From Bacteroidales bacterium (lineage in GTDB: Bacteria > Bacteroidota > Bacteroidia > Bacteroidales > UBA932): 42,843 nucleotides of DNA. The first letter of the stretch is position 1; each line of letters begins with the position of its first letter. The stretch is taken from contig JAFYZZ010000035.1 in the NCBI GenBank assembly GCA_017548445.1, positions 1 through 42,843 of the forward strand, given 5' to 3'. Below, piece after piece: positions 36,052 to 42,843 of this stretch. The notes beneath the pieces were generated by a model. That model was not told the DNA's origin and searched no databases. It saw only the letters and a program-made list of their open reading frames with translations. Both the position numbers and the translations under genes were made by a program.

Positions 36052-36397
36052 ATGAATGAAGCCGGAAGGAGAAATAACCCTTGCCATCCAGGTAAGCGAG
36101 CGCATCTTCGAGCAAGGCTGTCTTCCGGGCTTCATCCAGATCGGAATGGAAGAGGATATCGATGATCGTCTCCAGGCCGTGGTCTGACAACTTCTCCTGC
36201 TGCACGAGATACCAGACGGGATTGTCCTGCTTCAGCAGCATATCCAGGTCCAGCGGGCAACCGGCCTTTCCGAATTCATCCTTCACATCGGTCAGGGAGT
36301 AATCGGGCGTGTCAGCGTCCAACAACCCCAGCTTGCGGGCAATCAACAACAGCATTTCGCCCAGTCGGTCAATCTCTCTAAGGATAAAATCTTCCAT
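36038..36397 (-). CDS. Hypothetical protein, third gene of the sigma cassette
   Basis: 119 residues, not recognised. It is all-helical by appearance and acidic, with the start MEDFILREIDRLGEMLLLIARKLGL and a TPR-like rhythm (ETIIDILFHSDLDEARKTALLEDALAYL). It vaguely recalls small DUF6483-type proteins, but I would not assign that. It begins 2 bases after the stop of the membrane protein gene and its end overlaps asnA on the other strand. Its place after a sigma factor and a membrane protein suggests a part in the same signalling unit (inference). Confidence 0.7.
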   Translation of the reverse strand: MEDFILREIDRLGEMLLLIARKLGLLDADTPDYSLTDVKDEFGKAGCPLDLDMLLKQDNPVWYLVQQEKLSDHGLETIIDILFHSDLDEARKTALLEDALAYLDGKGYFSFRLHSFIPN

Positions 36398-36399
36398 CT

Positions 36400-37011
36400 C
36401 TACTCATTGTTTGAATGGTCTTCTTTCATCTGCAGCCGCTCCAGGATCTGGTTGCAGGATTGCATCAGGCGCCTGTCGCACAATATACCGACCACAGCGC
36501 AGATAGCGAGGGCCGCCGCCAGTTGCACAAATACCGTAACTCCTTTTCCCGCAGGGCTCCAGATCCGGTAAATCGCGGGCGACAAGGCACCGATGACGCC
36601 CAGCACTGCGACCCAGGCGAACAATGTTCCCCACAAGTATTGCTGCTTGAACCGTTTGACCTTCCTGGTCGCGGTCAGGATATCCTCTCCGTACAAGGTG
36701 TCCAGAGACAGATTCTTATAGACCCGGCCCATTACCAGGACCGCGAGTACACCCACCAGGCACATCGGAATCGTGTAGCGCCAGGGAACGCCTCTTCCCG
36801 CAGAAAAGTAGATTGTCAGAAGGACCAGGGCCACACCGATTACCGGCAGGGACTTCCGATCAAACGAGAGCCAGCGGATGTCGGACTTGAAGGCCTTTTC
36901 CATCAGCTGCCCGTTGATGATCTGCTGTTTGTCGAACCGCTCTTTCAGGGCGGCATAGTCCTGCTGCATCTGCTCCAGTTCCTGATTGATATCAAATTCT
37001 TCCTTGTTCAT
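36400..37011 (-). CDS. Coiled-coil membrane protein, candidate anti-sigma partner
   Basis: 203 residues, not assigned to a family. Residues 5-40 are a charged heptad-rich helix likely to be coiled coil. Four membrane helices follow at about 54-70, 78-95, 126-145 and 157-178, and a short polar tail ends DHSNNE. It starts 11 bases after the stop of the ECF sigma gene. By position and form (cytoplasmic helix plus membrane anchor) it could hold the sigma factor at the membrane, but it has no ZAS zinc motif, so this is a guess. Confidence 0.75.
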   Translation of the reverse strand: MNKEEFDINQELEQMQQDYAALKERFDKQQIINGQLMEKAFKSDIRWLSFDRKSLPVIGVALVLLTIYFSAGRGVPWRYTIPMCLVGVLAVLVMGRVYKNLSLDTLYGEDILTATRKVKRFKQQYLWGTLFAWVAVLGVIGALSPAIYRIWSPAGKGVTVFVQLAAALAICAVVGILCDRRLMQSCNQILERLQMKEDHSNNE

Positions 37012-37022
37012 AGCACGGGTGA

Positions 37023-37502
37023 TTAAAGATTGGACTTTTTGAGTTCTTCCTTGATCCGATGCAGCTGGAAAGAAACATTCTTCACCGAGATGCCCATAAT
37101 GGCCCCGATCTCCTCATAGCTCAGGCCTTCGAGCCAAAGGAGGATGATACCGCGGTCCACCAGTCCCAGCCGGTTGATACGGGCATACAGACGCCTGGTC
37201 TGCAGCGTCCTGTCGTCCGTATCTTCAAAAGGATCGATGTCCACCGTCAAGGGAACACGCTCGCCGCCCCGCCGCCGTTTCTTGTCGGCATTGAGGCAGC
37301 AGTTCAGCGCCACGCGGTAAATCCACGTCCGGACGTCGGACTCTACGCGAAATGAGTCATAACCCTTCCAGAGCCTGATCAGAATCTCCTGGAAGAGGTC
37401 GTCGATTTCATCCGAGTCCTTCGAGAACATATAGCACACCGCATAGATGGTGCTCTTATGTTCCCTGACCAGACGGGTAAATGTTTGTTCCTTGTTTTCC
37501 AT
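37023..37502 (-). CDS. ECF-type RNA polymerase sigma factor
   Basis: 159 residues. Region 2 (about 15-78) includes DEIDDLFQEILIRLWKGYDSFR and VRTWIYRVALNCC; region 4 (about 105-155) includes LLWLEGLSYEEIGAIMGISVKNVSFQLHRIKEEL, the helix-turn-helix for the -35 element. A basic linker KKRRRGGE joins them. ATG 37502 (MENKEQTFTRLV) is preferred to an in-frame ATG at 37517 and a GTG before it. It heads a three-gene cassette with a membrane protein and a small helical protein. The signal and target genes are unknown. GC is a little lower than in the surroundings. Confidence 0.88.
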   Translation of the reverse strand: MENKEQTFTRLVREHKSTIYAVCYMFSKDSDEIDDLFQEILIRLWKGYDSFRVESDVRTWIYRVALNCCLNADKKRRRGGERVPLTVDIDPFEDTDDRTLQTRRLYARINRLGLVDRGIILLWLEGLSYEEIGAIMGISVKNVSFQLHRIKEELKKSNL

Positions 37503-37602
37503 CTGCAATCGAATCATCACCCATTAGACAACAAAGATGGCGAAAAACTATAAAACTTGGACCCTTAGGGACACTTTCTCTGGAGATAATATGGCAACAA
37601 AG

Positions 37603-37635
37603 AAAGGAAGGACTGAAAACACAGCGCCTTCCTTT
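37603..37635 (-). terminator. Terminator after tRNA-Arg
   Basis: Perfect 9-bp arms AAAGGAAGG / CCTTCCTTT with a 15-base loop. On the minus strand the second arm runs into CTTTGTT. It lies 5 bases past the 3' end of the tRNA. Confidence 0.75.
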
Positions 37636-37640
37636 CCAAG

Positions 37641-37714
37641 TAGTCCCTGAGAGACTCGAACTCTCGACTTACGGTTTAGAAGACCGTTACTCTATCCAAC
37701 TGAGTTAAGGGACC
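37641..37714 (-). tRNA. tRNA-Arg (anticodon TCT)
   Basis: 74 bases on the minus strand. Acceptor stem GGTCCCT / AGGGACT (one G-U pair), discriminator A, D-arm sequence AACTCAGTTGGATAGAG, anticodon arm CGGT-CTTCTAA-ACCG giving TCT, and T-arm GAGAG-TTCGAGT-CTCTC. The 3' CCA is not encoded. It reads AGA, a rare codon in this GC-rich genome. Confidence 0.93.
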
Positions 37715-37724
37715 AGCACAAACC

Positions 37725-37764
37725 TGCACGCCGTCCGCGCAGGGCGAAACGGCGTGCAAATATA
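37725..37764 (-). promoter_or_regulatory. tRNA-Arg promoter and leader hairpin
   Basis: Minus-strand -7 box TATATTTG (37757-37764), with CTTG 18 bases upstream (37783-37786). A perfect 10-bp stem TGCACGCCGT / ACGGCGTGCA (37725-37734 and 37749-37758) would form at the 5' end of the precursor, ahead of the mature tRNA end at 37714. The same stem could also act as a weak terminator for the TonB receptor gene. Confidence 0.5.
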
Positions 37765-37797
37765 CGGATTTTCCGGGAATATCAAGCCTTCCGGCCG

Positions 37798-39654
37798 CTA
37801 TAGCGTGATGGACACGCCGCCCAGGACCGTGATGCCGGGCTCGGGGAAGCCGAGCATCGTCTGGTAGTTGCGGTTCAGCAGGTTCTCGCCACGCACGAAC
37901 GCCGTCACCCAGTCCGTGATGCGGTAGGCCAGGCGCGCCTTCAGGTCGACATAGCTGCTCTTGACGGCATTCTCGCCGGTGGACAGGTACAGGTCCTTGA
38001 TGCCCATCACACCGAGGTTGGCGCTGAACCGGCCCGGGGTCCAGGTACCGGAGAAGTACGCCTTGTGCACCGGCGCGCCGGTATAGATGGTGTCCATATG
38101 CAGATAGCTGTAGTTCACGTTGAACTTCAACTCGTCCGTAGCCCGGAAGTCGGCGCTGAACTCCACGCCCTTGTTCCGGAAGGCGCCCACGTTGCGGTTG
38201 GCGCGCTTGCCGTCCACGACGTTCACCTCGATGATATTGCTCCCGCTGGTCAGGAAGAGGCTCAACTCGGTGTTCAGGCGGCCCTCCAGCAAGTGCTGCG
38301 CCCAGGTGAAATCATAGCTCCAGGCACGTTCGGGGAGGAGTTCCTCATTGGCGACGGCGTACATATAGAGTTCACGGAGGTTCGGCGTGCGGAAGCCCTT
38401 GGAGGCGGACAGCTTGAGGCTGGCGCCCGGCCACGCAAGCACGCTCACGCCCGCCTGCGGGACCCACTCGACGCCGTAAAGGCTGTGATGCTCCAGCCGG
38501 ACGCCGCCTTCCAGGGTCACGGGACCGAGGATCTGCTGCGCGAGCAGGTAGCCGGCCTCCTCGTGAAGTTTCTTGTGGTCGGCGTAATACTCTGTGGCGG
38601 GATTGCGGTAGGCGTCGCCGCCGTACAGTTTGACGTCCACGCCGGCGGTCAGGGTGTTGCCCTCGAACAGACGCACGGCCTGGAAGAGGTTCACGCCGCC
38701 CTGGTAGTCGGTGCTGTGGAAGAGGTAGGGCTGTGGCTTGCCGCCCGCGGCATACCCGTCGTTGATTTCGTGCCTGCCCCAGTTGTAATAGAAGTTGACG
38801 CCGCCGTCGGTGCGCTCATAGTGGTTCTCCAGGGACAGCCAGGACATCATCCGGAGGATGTCGGCGGTGCCCTCGAACATCGGTTTCTCCACGGTGCCCG
38901 GGTTCTCGGAATAGGCCTTCACGAGGTTCACGTCGCCGGACAGGCGCCAGGCGGCGGACAGGTCATAGGCGGCCTTCAGCATCCCGCTGGTGGAGTGGAA
39001 GGCGGAGTTATCGCGGTGGCCCGCCGTGCGGTCGTGGCCGACGTTGGCGACCAGGGAGAAACGGCCGTTGGAGTACTGCTCGGTCGCAGAGGCGCGCCAG
39101 GTGCCGTAGGAGCCGCCCATCAGCTTGACGTTCACGCGGTTTCCCAGGAAGTCCGGACGCCGGGTGATGATGTTGATGGCGCCGCCCATCGCGTTGGATC
39201 CATAGAGGATGGAGGCCGCTCCGCGCGTCACTTCCACCCGCTCGGCCAGGTCGGCGAGGTATTCGTCGGCCACGGCGTGGCCGTAGATGGACTGATACTG
39301 CGGATGGCCGTCGATGAGGACCAGGGTGCGGCCGCTGGCGGCGCTGAAGCCGCGCAGCGAGATGCCGCCCGCCGCGCCGGCCGATACGCCGTAGCCGGTG
39401 ACGCCGCGGGACGTGACGAACAGGCCGGGGACCTCTTCCATCAGCGAGGGCATCAGGGCGCTCTCGTCGCTGAGTTCTATTTTCTGGCGGCCTACCACGG
39501 ACACGGGCGCGGGGATGCGGTCGCGCTCCATCGCCACGCGCGTGCCTGTGACGACAGCGCTGCGAAGGGTGTCGATGTTCTCGGATACGGATGCGGCCCG
39601 GACAAAGGTCACGGCCGCGAAAGCGGCCAGGACAATCAAGGATACTTTTTTCAT
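37798..39654 (-). CDS. TonB-dependent outer membrane receptor
   Basis: 618 residues with a signal peptide (MKKVSLIVLAAFAAVTFVRAA). A TonB-box-like segment DTLRSAVVTGTR precedes the plug domain (about 40-150) with EEVPGLFVTSRG, GFSAASGRTLVLIDGHPQ, RVEVTRGAASILYGSNAMGGAINIITRRP. A 22-strand barrel follows, with FRTPNLRELY, and ends in GGVSITL. It has no CarboxypepD-like or SusC N-terminal extension, so it resembles BtuB/CirA-type receptors for metal chelates or cobamides. No SusD gene is adjacent. It faces an AraC regulator across a 107-base control region with two operator repeats. Confidence 0.93.
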   Translation of the reverse strand: MKKVSLIVLAAFAAVTFVRAASVSENIDTLRSAVVTGTRVAMERDRIPAPVSVVGRQKIELSDESALMPSLMEEVPGLFVTSRGVTGYGVSAGAAGGISLRGFSAASGRTLVLIDGHPQYQSIYGHAVADEYLADLAERVEVTRGAASILYGSNAMGGAINIITRRPDFLGNRVNVKLMGGSYGTWRASATEQYSNGRFSLVANVGHDRTAGHRDNSAFHSTSGMLKAAYDLSAAWRLSGDVNLVKAYSENPGTVEKPMFEGTADILRMMSWLSLENHYERTDGGVNFYYNWGRHEINDGYAAGGKPQPYLFHSTDYQGGVNLFQAVRLFEGNTLTAGVDVKLYGGDAYRNPATEYYADHKKLHEEAGYLLAQQILGPVTLEGGVRLEHHSLYGVEWVPQAGVSVLAWPGASLKLSASKGFRTPNLRELYMYAVANEELLPERAWSYDFTWAQHLLEGRLNTELSLFLTSGSNIIEVNVVDGKRANRNVGAFRNKGVEFSADFRATDELKFNVNYSYLHMDTIYTGAPVHKAYFSGTWTPGRFSANLGVMGIKDLYLSTGENAVKSSYVDLKARLAYRITDWVTAFVRGENLLNRNYQTMLGFPEPGITVLGGVSITL

Positions 39655-39673
39655 CAGAACTGGTTTTACCCTG

Positions 39674-39757
39674 CAAAGTAAGCGCTTTCCACGCGGACGG
39701 ACTTGACTGAAAAGTCCATAATAATTGACTGAAAAGTCCAAAAATGGATTATCTTTG
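39674..39757. promoter_or_regulatory. AraC operator repeats and divergent promoters
   Basis: TTGACTGAAAAGTCCA occurs twice without mismatch, at 39703-39718 and 39725-39740, a 22-bp period (two helical turns), as AraC-family dimers need. Plus promoter: TATCTTTG (39750-39757), 4 bases before the regulator ATG. Minus -7 box TTACTTTG (39674-39681) serves the receptor. Copy 1 sits where the receptor's -33 should be, and copy 2 covers the -33 region of the regulator, suggesting activation of the former and autoregulation of the latter. Confidence 0.75.
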
Positions 39758-39761
39758 CGAT

Positions 39762-40586
39762 ATGGAAGGATTCAGCCGCATCAATTGCTCGGGGGTGGTG
39801 TTTTCCCGCGTGGAGCGGGAAGACGTCCGCGGCCCGGTGCACGTCAAGGACCATACGCTCCTTTACATCCGTTCGGGACGGGCGGAGGTGGTCTTCGAGG
39901 GCCGCAGGACGCCGCTATCCGCCGGCGACTGCGTGTTCCTGAGAAAGGACCACCGCGTCGTGGTGGAGGCCTGGGCGCCCGAGGACGGACGGCCCTTCGA
40001 GTCCGTCGCCCTGTTCTTCTGCCGGAAATTCCTGCTGGAGTACTTCCGGGGCCTTTCCCGGAAGGAACTGCCCGCGGACGCCCGGCCGGTGACGGGAGCC
40101 GTGCTCAAGATTCCGGCCGGGCCAGAGTTGGAAAGCCTGTTCCTCTCGCTGACCCCCTATCTGGACACGGCCGGCACCCTGCCGCGGGAAACGGCCTGGG
40201 AGAAGCGCCGGGAAGGCCTGCGCTGCGTCCTGGCGGCGGATTCCGATTTCTACGCCTCCCTGTTCGACTTCAAGCAGCCCTGGAAGATAGACTTGCCGTC
40301 CTTTATGGAAGAGAACTACCTCTACGACCTGTCCATACCAGAGCTGGCGCGCTACTCGGGCCGGAGCCTATCCGCCTTCAAGCGGGACTTCAAGAAAATC
40401 AGCGCACTGACGCCCGAGCGATGGGTGCAGCGCCGCCGCCTCGAAGACGCGCACCGGCTGCTTTCCGCCGGCGGCTGCCGCGTCGCCGATGCAATGACGG
40501 AGGCGGGATTCAAAGACCCCGCCTCCTTCTGCCGCGCCTACAAGAGGCTGTACGGCTATCCTCCCGGAAAAACCCCGGTGGCTTAG
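39762..40586 (+). CDS. AraC-family transcriptional regulator
   Basis: 274 residues. The N-terminal cupin-like sensing domain (about 10-150: TLLYIRSGRAEVVFEG, LSAGDCVFLRKDHRVVVEA) is joined to a C-terminal AraC DNA-binding domain. Its first helix-turn-helix is LSIPELARYSGRSLSAFKRDFKK and its second VADAMTEAGFKDPASFCRAYKRLYGYPP. ATG 39762 is chosen because a perfect -7 box ends 4 bases before it; an ATG at 39744 lies upstream of that box. It probably controls the divergent TonB receptor and itself through the 22-bp-spaced repeats. The effector is unknown. Its 3' end overlaps the convergent YitT gene by 4 bases. Confidence 0.92.
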   Translation: MEGFSRINCSGVVFSRVEREDVRGPVHVKDHTLLYIRSGRAEVVFEGRRTPLSAGDCVFLRKDHRVVVEAWAPEDGRPFESVALFFCRKFLLEYFRGLSRKELPADARPVTGAVLKIPAGPELESLFLSLTPYLDTAGTLPRETAWEKRREGLRCVLAADSDFYASLFDFKQPWKIDLPSFMEENYLYDLSIPELARYSGRSLSAFKRDFKKISALTPERWVQRRRLEDAHRLLSAGGCRVADAMTEAGFKDPASFCRAYKRLYGYPPGKTPVA

Positions 40587-41506
40587 TTGTGGTGCCGCTT
40601 GTGCTCCGACCAGAGGCCGTACACCTCGCTGACATTGCCGGCGGTGATGAAGGCCTGGATCTTGCGCTCACGGATGAAACTCATCAGGTCGGCAAATTCA
40701 TCCTTGGTCAGCAGGGCCTGGATCTCCATCCGCTTGTCGCCCTTGTAACCGCCCGTGACTTCGTAGAGGCTGCAGCCGCGCACGATCTTGTTGATGATGT
40801 AGTCGCGAATCACCTCGTGCTCGTCGGAAATGATACAGACGCGCTTGCGCCGGTTCAGGCTCATCATAAAGTAGTCCACGATCAGGCCGTTGATCCAGGT
40901 GCCGATGAGACCTATGATCACGAGCCGGAAGGGGTTCACGGTGAATGCCGTGCAGCAGATAATCACCCCCGCGATCGTGACCGACAGGCCGATGTCGAAA
41001 TGCAGGTACTTGTTGACGATCTTGGCGAGGATGTCCAGCCCGCCCGTGGAGGCGTTGATGCGGAACATAATGGCCTGCGACATACTCAGGATGAGCACGA
41101 AGCAGATGAGGTCGAACCACAGGTCGCCCATCACGGAGGTCTCGCCCGGAGCCAGCAGGCTGGTGTAAGGGCATATCTTCTCCCAGACATCCATCATCGG
41201 ACCCAGGATCAGGGCCGTGTAGCAGGTCTTCAGGCCGAACTCCTTGCCGATGAGGAAGTAGGCCAGGACCAGCAGGATGGCGTTGATGACGAGCACGACG
41301 GTGGACACCTTGACGGCGATTCCCGCCTGCTCGAACAACGCGCTGATGACGATGGACAGACCGGAGATGCTGCCAACGACGATCTTGCTCGGCACGAGGA
41401 AATAGTACACGGAAGCCGCGGCGATGAACATACCGACGGTCATAATCAGCAGCTCCTTCCAGAACTTCCAGGTCTTCAGAGGAGCCAACAGGCTTTGCAG
41501 ATTCAT
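40583..41506 (-). CDS. YitT-family membrane protein
   Basis: 307 residues. Five or six membrane helices form the YitT_membrane (DUF161) domain, with FLVPSKIVVGSISGLSIVI and FRINASTGGLDILAKIVNKY. A cytoplasmic C-terminal DUF2179 domain (about 225-300) follows, with RKRVCIISDEHEVIRDYIINKI and GCSLYEVTGGYKGDKRMEIQALL. The family is widespread with no agreed function. It lies 45 bases upstream of the convergent-free gap before the GltD-like gene and shares its strand, so it could be the gene following that unit. Confidence 0.9.
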   Translation of the reverse strand: MNLQSLLAPLKTWKFWKELLIMTVGMFIAAASVYYFLVPSKIVVGSISGLSIVISALFEQAGIAVKVSTVVLVINAILLVLAYFLIGKEFGLKTCYTALILGPMMDVWEKICPYTSLLAPGETSVMGDLWFDLICFVLILSMSQAIMFRINASTGGLDILAKIVNKYLHFDIGLSVTIAGVIICCTAFTVNPFRLVIIGLIGTWINGLIVDYFMMSLNRRKRVCIISDEHEVIRDYIINKIVRGCSLYEVTGGYKGDKRMEIQALLTKDEFADLMSFIRERKIQAFITAGNVSEVYGLWSEHKRHHN

Positions 41507-41550
41507 TTTGTGGTCAAGATAGGTTATGGAATAGTTTCAGTGTGTCTGCT

Positions 41551-42843
41551 TCAAAGGCCCTTGAGATAGGCGTCGATGGCCTTGGCGGCCGTGCGGCCTG
41601 CGCCCATCGCGAGGATCACGGTCGCGGCGCCGGTGACGGCGTCGCCGCCGGCGAAAACGCCCGGACGGGTGGTGGTGCCGACCTCGTCGGCCACCAGGCA
41701 GCCGCGGCGGTTGGTCTCCAGGCCCTTCGTGGTCCTGGAAATGAGCGGATTGGGCGAGGTGCCGAGGGCCATAATGACCGTCTCCGTGGGAATCTCGAAT
41801 TCCGAGCCCGGGATGGGCACCGGGCTGCGGCGGCCGCTTTCGTCGGGCTCGCCGAGCTCCATCCGGATGCACTTCAGGGCGCTCACCCAGCCTTTCTCGT
41901 CGCCGATCACCTCAACAGGATTGGTCAGCATATCGAAGATGATGCCTTCCTGGGCGGCGTGGTGCACTTCTTCGCGACGGGCGGGCAGTTCGGCCTCCGT
42001 GCGGCGGTAGACGATGTGGACTTCGGCGCCCAGGCGCAGGGCCGTGCGGGCCGCGTCCATCGCGACGTTGCCGCCGCCCACCACGCACACTTTCTTGCCG
42101 GCGTGGATGGGGGTGAGGTAATCCTCGCGCCAGGCCTTCATCAGGTTGTTGCGGGTGAGGAATTCGTTGGCGGAGAAGACGCCGCAGAGGTTCTCGCCGG
42201 GGATGTTCATAAATTTGGGCAGGCCGGCGCCGGTGCCGATGAAGACGGCCTCGAACCCTTCCTTGTCCATCAGGGAGTCGATGGTGATGGTGCGGCCCAC
42301 GATGACGTTGGTCTCGATCTTGACGCCCAGGCTGCGGACGGCTTCGATTTCGTGGCGCAGGACCTTTTCCTTGGGGAGACGGAATTCGGGGATGCCGTAT
42401 TCGAGCACGCCGCCGGGCTTGTGGAGGGCTTCGAAGATGGTGACGTCGTAGCCCCACTTCGCCAGGTCGCTGGCGCACGCCAGGCCGGCAGGGCCACTAC
42501 CAATCACTGCTACTTTTTTCCTTCCGGCACCGTCAGGCAGCTCCCCTCCTGAAACGTCCGGCTGCGCCGGACCCCTCCCATCTGACGATGGGCCCCTCCC
42601 TCTTACCGTGCCGAGGGTGGCAGGGTTTCCGGAGGGGACTGCCTGCCCGGCGCCTTCCTCCACTACAGCTGCACGGGAGTAATCGGCGACAAAGCGTTCG
42701 AGCTTGCCGATGGCGACCGGCTCGCCCTTGACGCCGAGGACGCAGCTGCCCTCGCACTGGGTTTCCTGCGGGCACACGCGGCCGCAGACGGCGGGCAGCG
42801 AGGAGTCTTCCGCGATGACGGCGGCGGCGCCGGCGACGTTGCC
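41551..42843 (-). CDS. GltD/NfnB-type NADPH oxidoreductase (5' part outside window)
   Basis: About 430 codons are visible and the start is off the edge. N-terminal Cys cluster CGRVCPQETQCEGSC for a 4Fe-4S centre; FAD-binding VIGSGPAGLACASDLA; NADP-binding VCVVGGGNVAMDAARTA; terminal FAGGDAVTGAATVILAMGAGR. This is the homotetrameric glutamate synthase (GltA)/NfnB branch. In Bacteroidota such proteins are often fused behind a dihydroorotate dehydrogenase electron-transfer domain, which could lie beyond the edge. Between the Cys domain and the FAD domain an in-frame palindromic element (42536-42643) adds 36 codons rich in Gly, Pro, Arg and Ser, where relatives have only a short linker. Confidence 0.9.
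   Translation of the reverse strand, partial: GNVAGAAAVIAEDSSLPAVCGRVCPQETQCEGSCVLGVKGEPVAIGKLERFVADYSRAAVVEEGAGQAVPSGNPATLGTVRGRGPSSDGRGPAQPDVSGGELPDGAGRKKVAVIGSGPAGLACASDLAKWGYDVTIFEALHKPGGVLEYGIPEFRLPKEKVLRHEIEAVRSLGVKIETNVIVGRTITIDSLMDKEGFEAVFIGTGAGLPKFMNIPGENLCGVFSANEFLTRNNLMKAWREDYLTPIHAGKKVCVVGGGNVAMDAARTALRLGAEVHIVYRRTEAELPARREEVHHAAQEGIIFDMLTNPVEVIGDEKGWVSALKCIRMELGEPDESGRRSPVPIPGSEFEIPTETVIMALGTSPNPLISRTTKGLETNRRGCLVADEVGTTTRPGVFAGGDAVTGAATVILAMGAGRTAAKAIDAYLKGL
42536..42643. repeat. 108-bp palindromic element inserted in frame
   Basis: Outer arms GGCAGCTCCCCTCC (42536-42549) and GGAGGGGACTGCC (42631-42643) pair with one bulge. Inside are GTCCGGC-TGC-GCCGGAC (42556-42572), CCCATC-TGAC-GATGGG (42577-42592) and a short TGCC / GGCA stem (42609-42622). 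The length is exactly 36 codons and the host frame stays open through it. Confidence 0.7.

Noticed and set aside
37520..37602. Possible autoregulated ECF promoter upstream of the sigma gene
   Set aside because: Several AT-rich words resemble -7 boxes, but none has a partner at the proper distance and no repeat was found, so no site was called.

Overview
The window is 42.8 kb of GC-rich DNA (above about 60% by eye) and reads as chromosome of a member of the Bacteroidales/Bacteroidota, probably an uncultured gut or rumen type. The reasons are -7 boxes of the Bacteroides form (TAnnTTTG) in front of many genes, very few Shine-Dalgarno sequences, lipoprotein signals, and gene content typical of the phylum: serC-serA with a DUF1015 gene, a Bacteroidota-type RecO, the PBP1C/alpha-2-macroglobulin pair, and an AraC regulator beside a TonB receptor. 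No phage, insertion sequence, plasmid module or CRISPR array was found, and no stretch over 300 bases lacks a gene.

Layout. 1-5.7 kb (minus): recQ (cut by the edge), a DUF1015 protein, then the serine pathway genes serA and serC and a YigZ/IMPACT protein. 5.7-6.3 kb: a divergent gene for a protein with a very acidic tail. 6.3-12.6 kb (minus): a six-gene run of two deoxynucleoside kinases, an acyl-CoA ligase, a sugar MFS transporter, a ROK glucokinase and an FKBP lipoprotein; the transporter and glucokinase together make a sugar import and phosphorylation unit. 12.6-20.7 kb: an MBL-fold hydrolase, a DUF486 membrane protein, and the divergent pbpC/alpha-2-macroglobulin pair (envelope repair plus protease trap). 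20.7-26.9 kb (minus): an AT-rich ATPase gene that looks foreign, a serine hydrolase, a uridine-kinase-like protein and uvrA. 26.9-30.1 kb (plus): an EamA transporter, an S41 protease and recO. 30.1-33.8 kb (minus): a PfkB kinase, a DUF6913-like protein, a small export protein and a sialate O-acetylesterase. 34-36 kb (plus): a flippase-like protein and asnA. 36-37.5 kb (minus): an ECF sigma factor with two unrecognised partners. 37.6 kb: tRNA-Arg(TCT). 37.8-41.5 kb: a TonB-dependent receptor facing an AraC regulator, then a YitT protein. 41.5 kb to the end: the C-terminal part of a GltD/NfnB-type flavoprotein.

The strongest unexplained signal covers the whole window. The tetranucleotide CATG occurs only twice by eye (9281 and 9338, both at the 5' end of one transporter gene), where base composition alone predicts on the order of 100-150. 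Codons before Met are NNT instead of the otherwise favoured NNC. This suggests selection or mutation against CATG, for example from a CATG-specific restriction or methylation system encoded elsewhere.

Other notable items are a perfect 40-bp palindrome carrying two mirror-image promoters (33814-33853), a 108-bp palindromic element inserted in frame in the GltD-like gene, a repeated terminator hairpin whose second copy lies inside recO, a metallothionein-like Cys cluster inside the DUF1015 protein, and -7 boxes so close to start codons that several messages should be leaderless.
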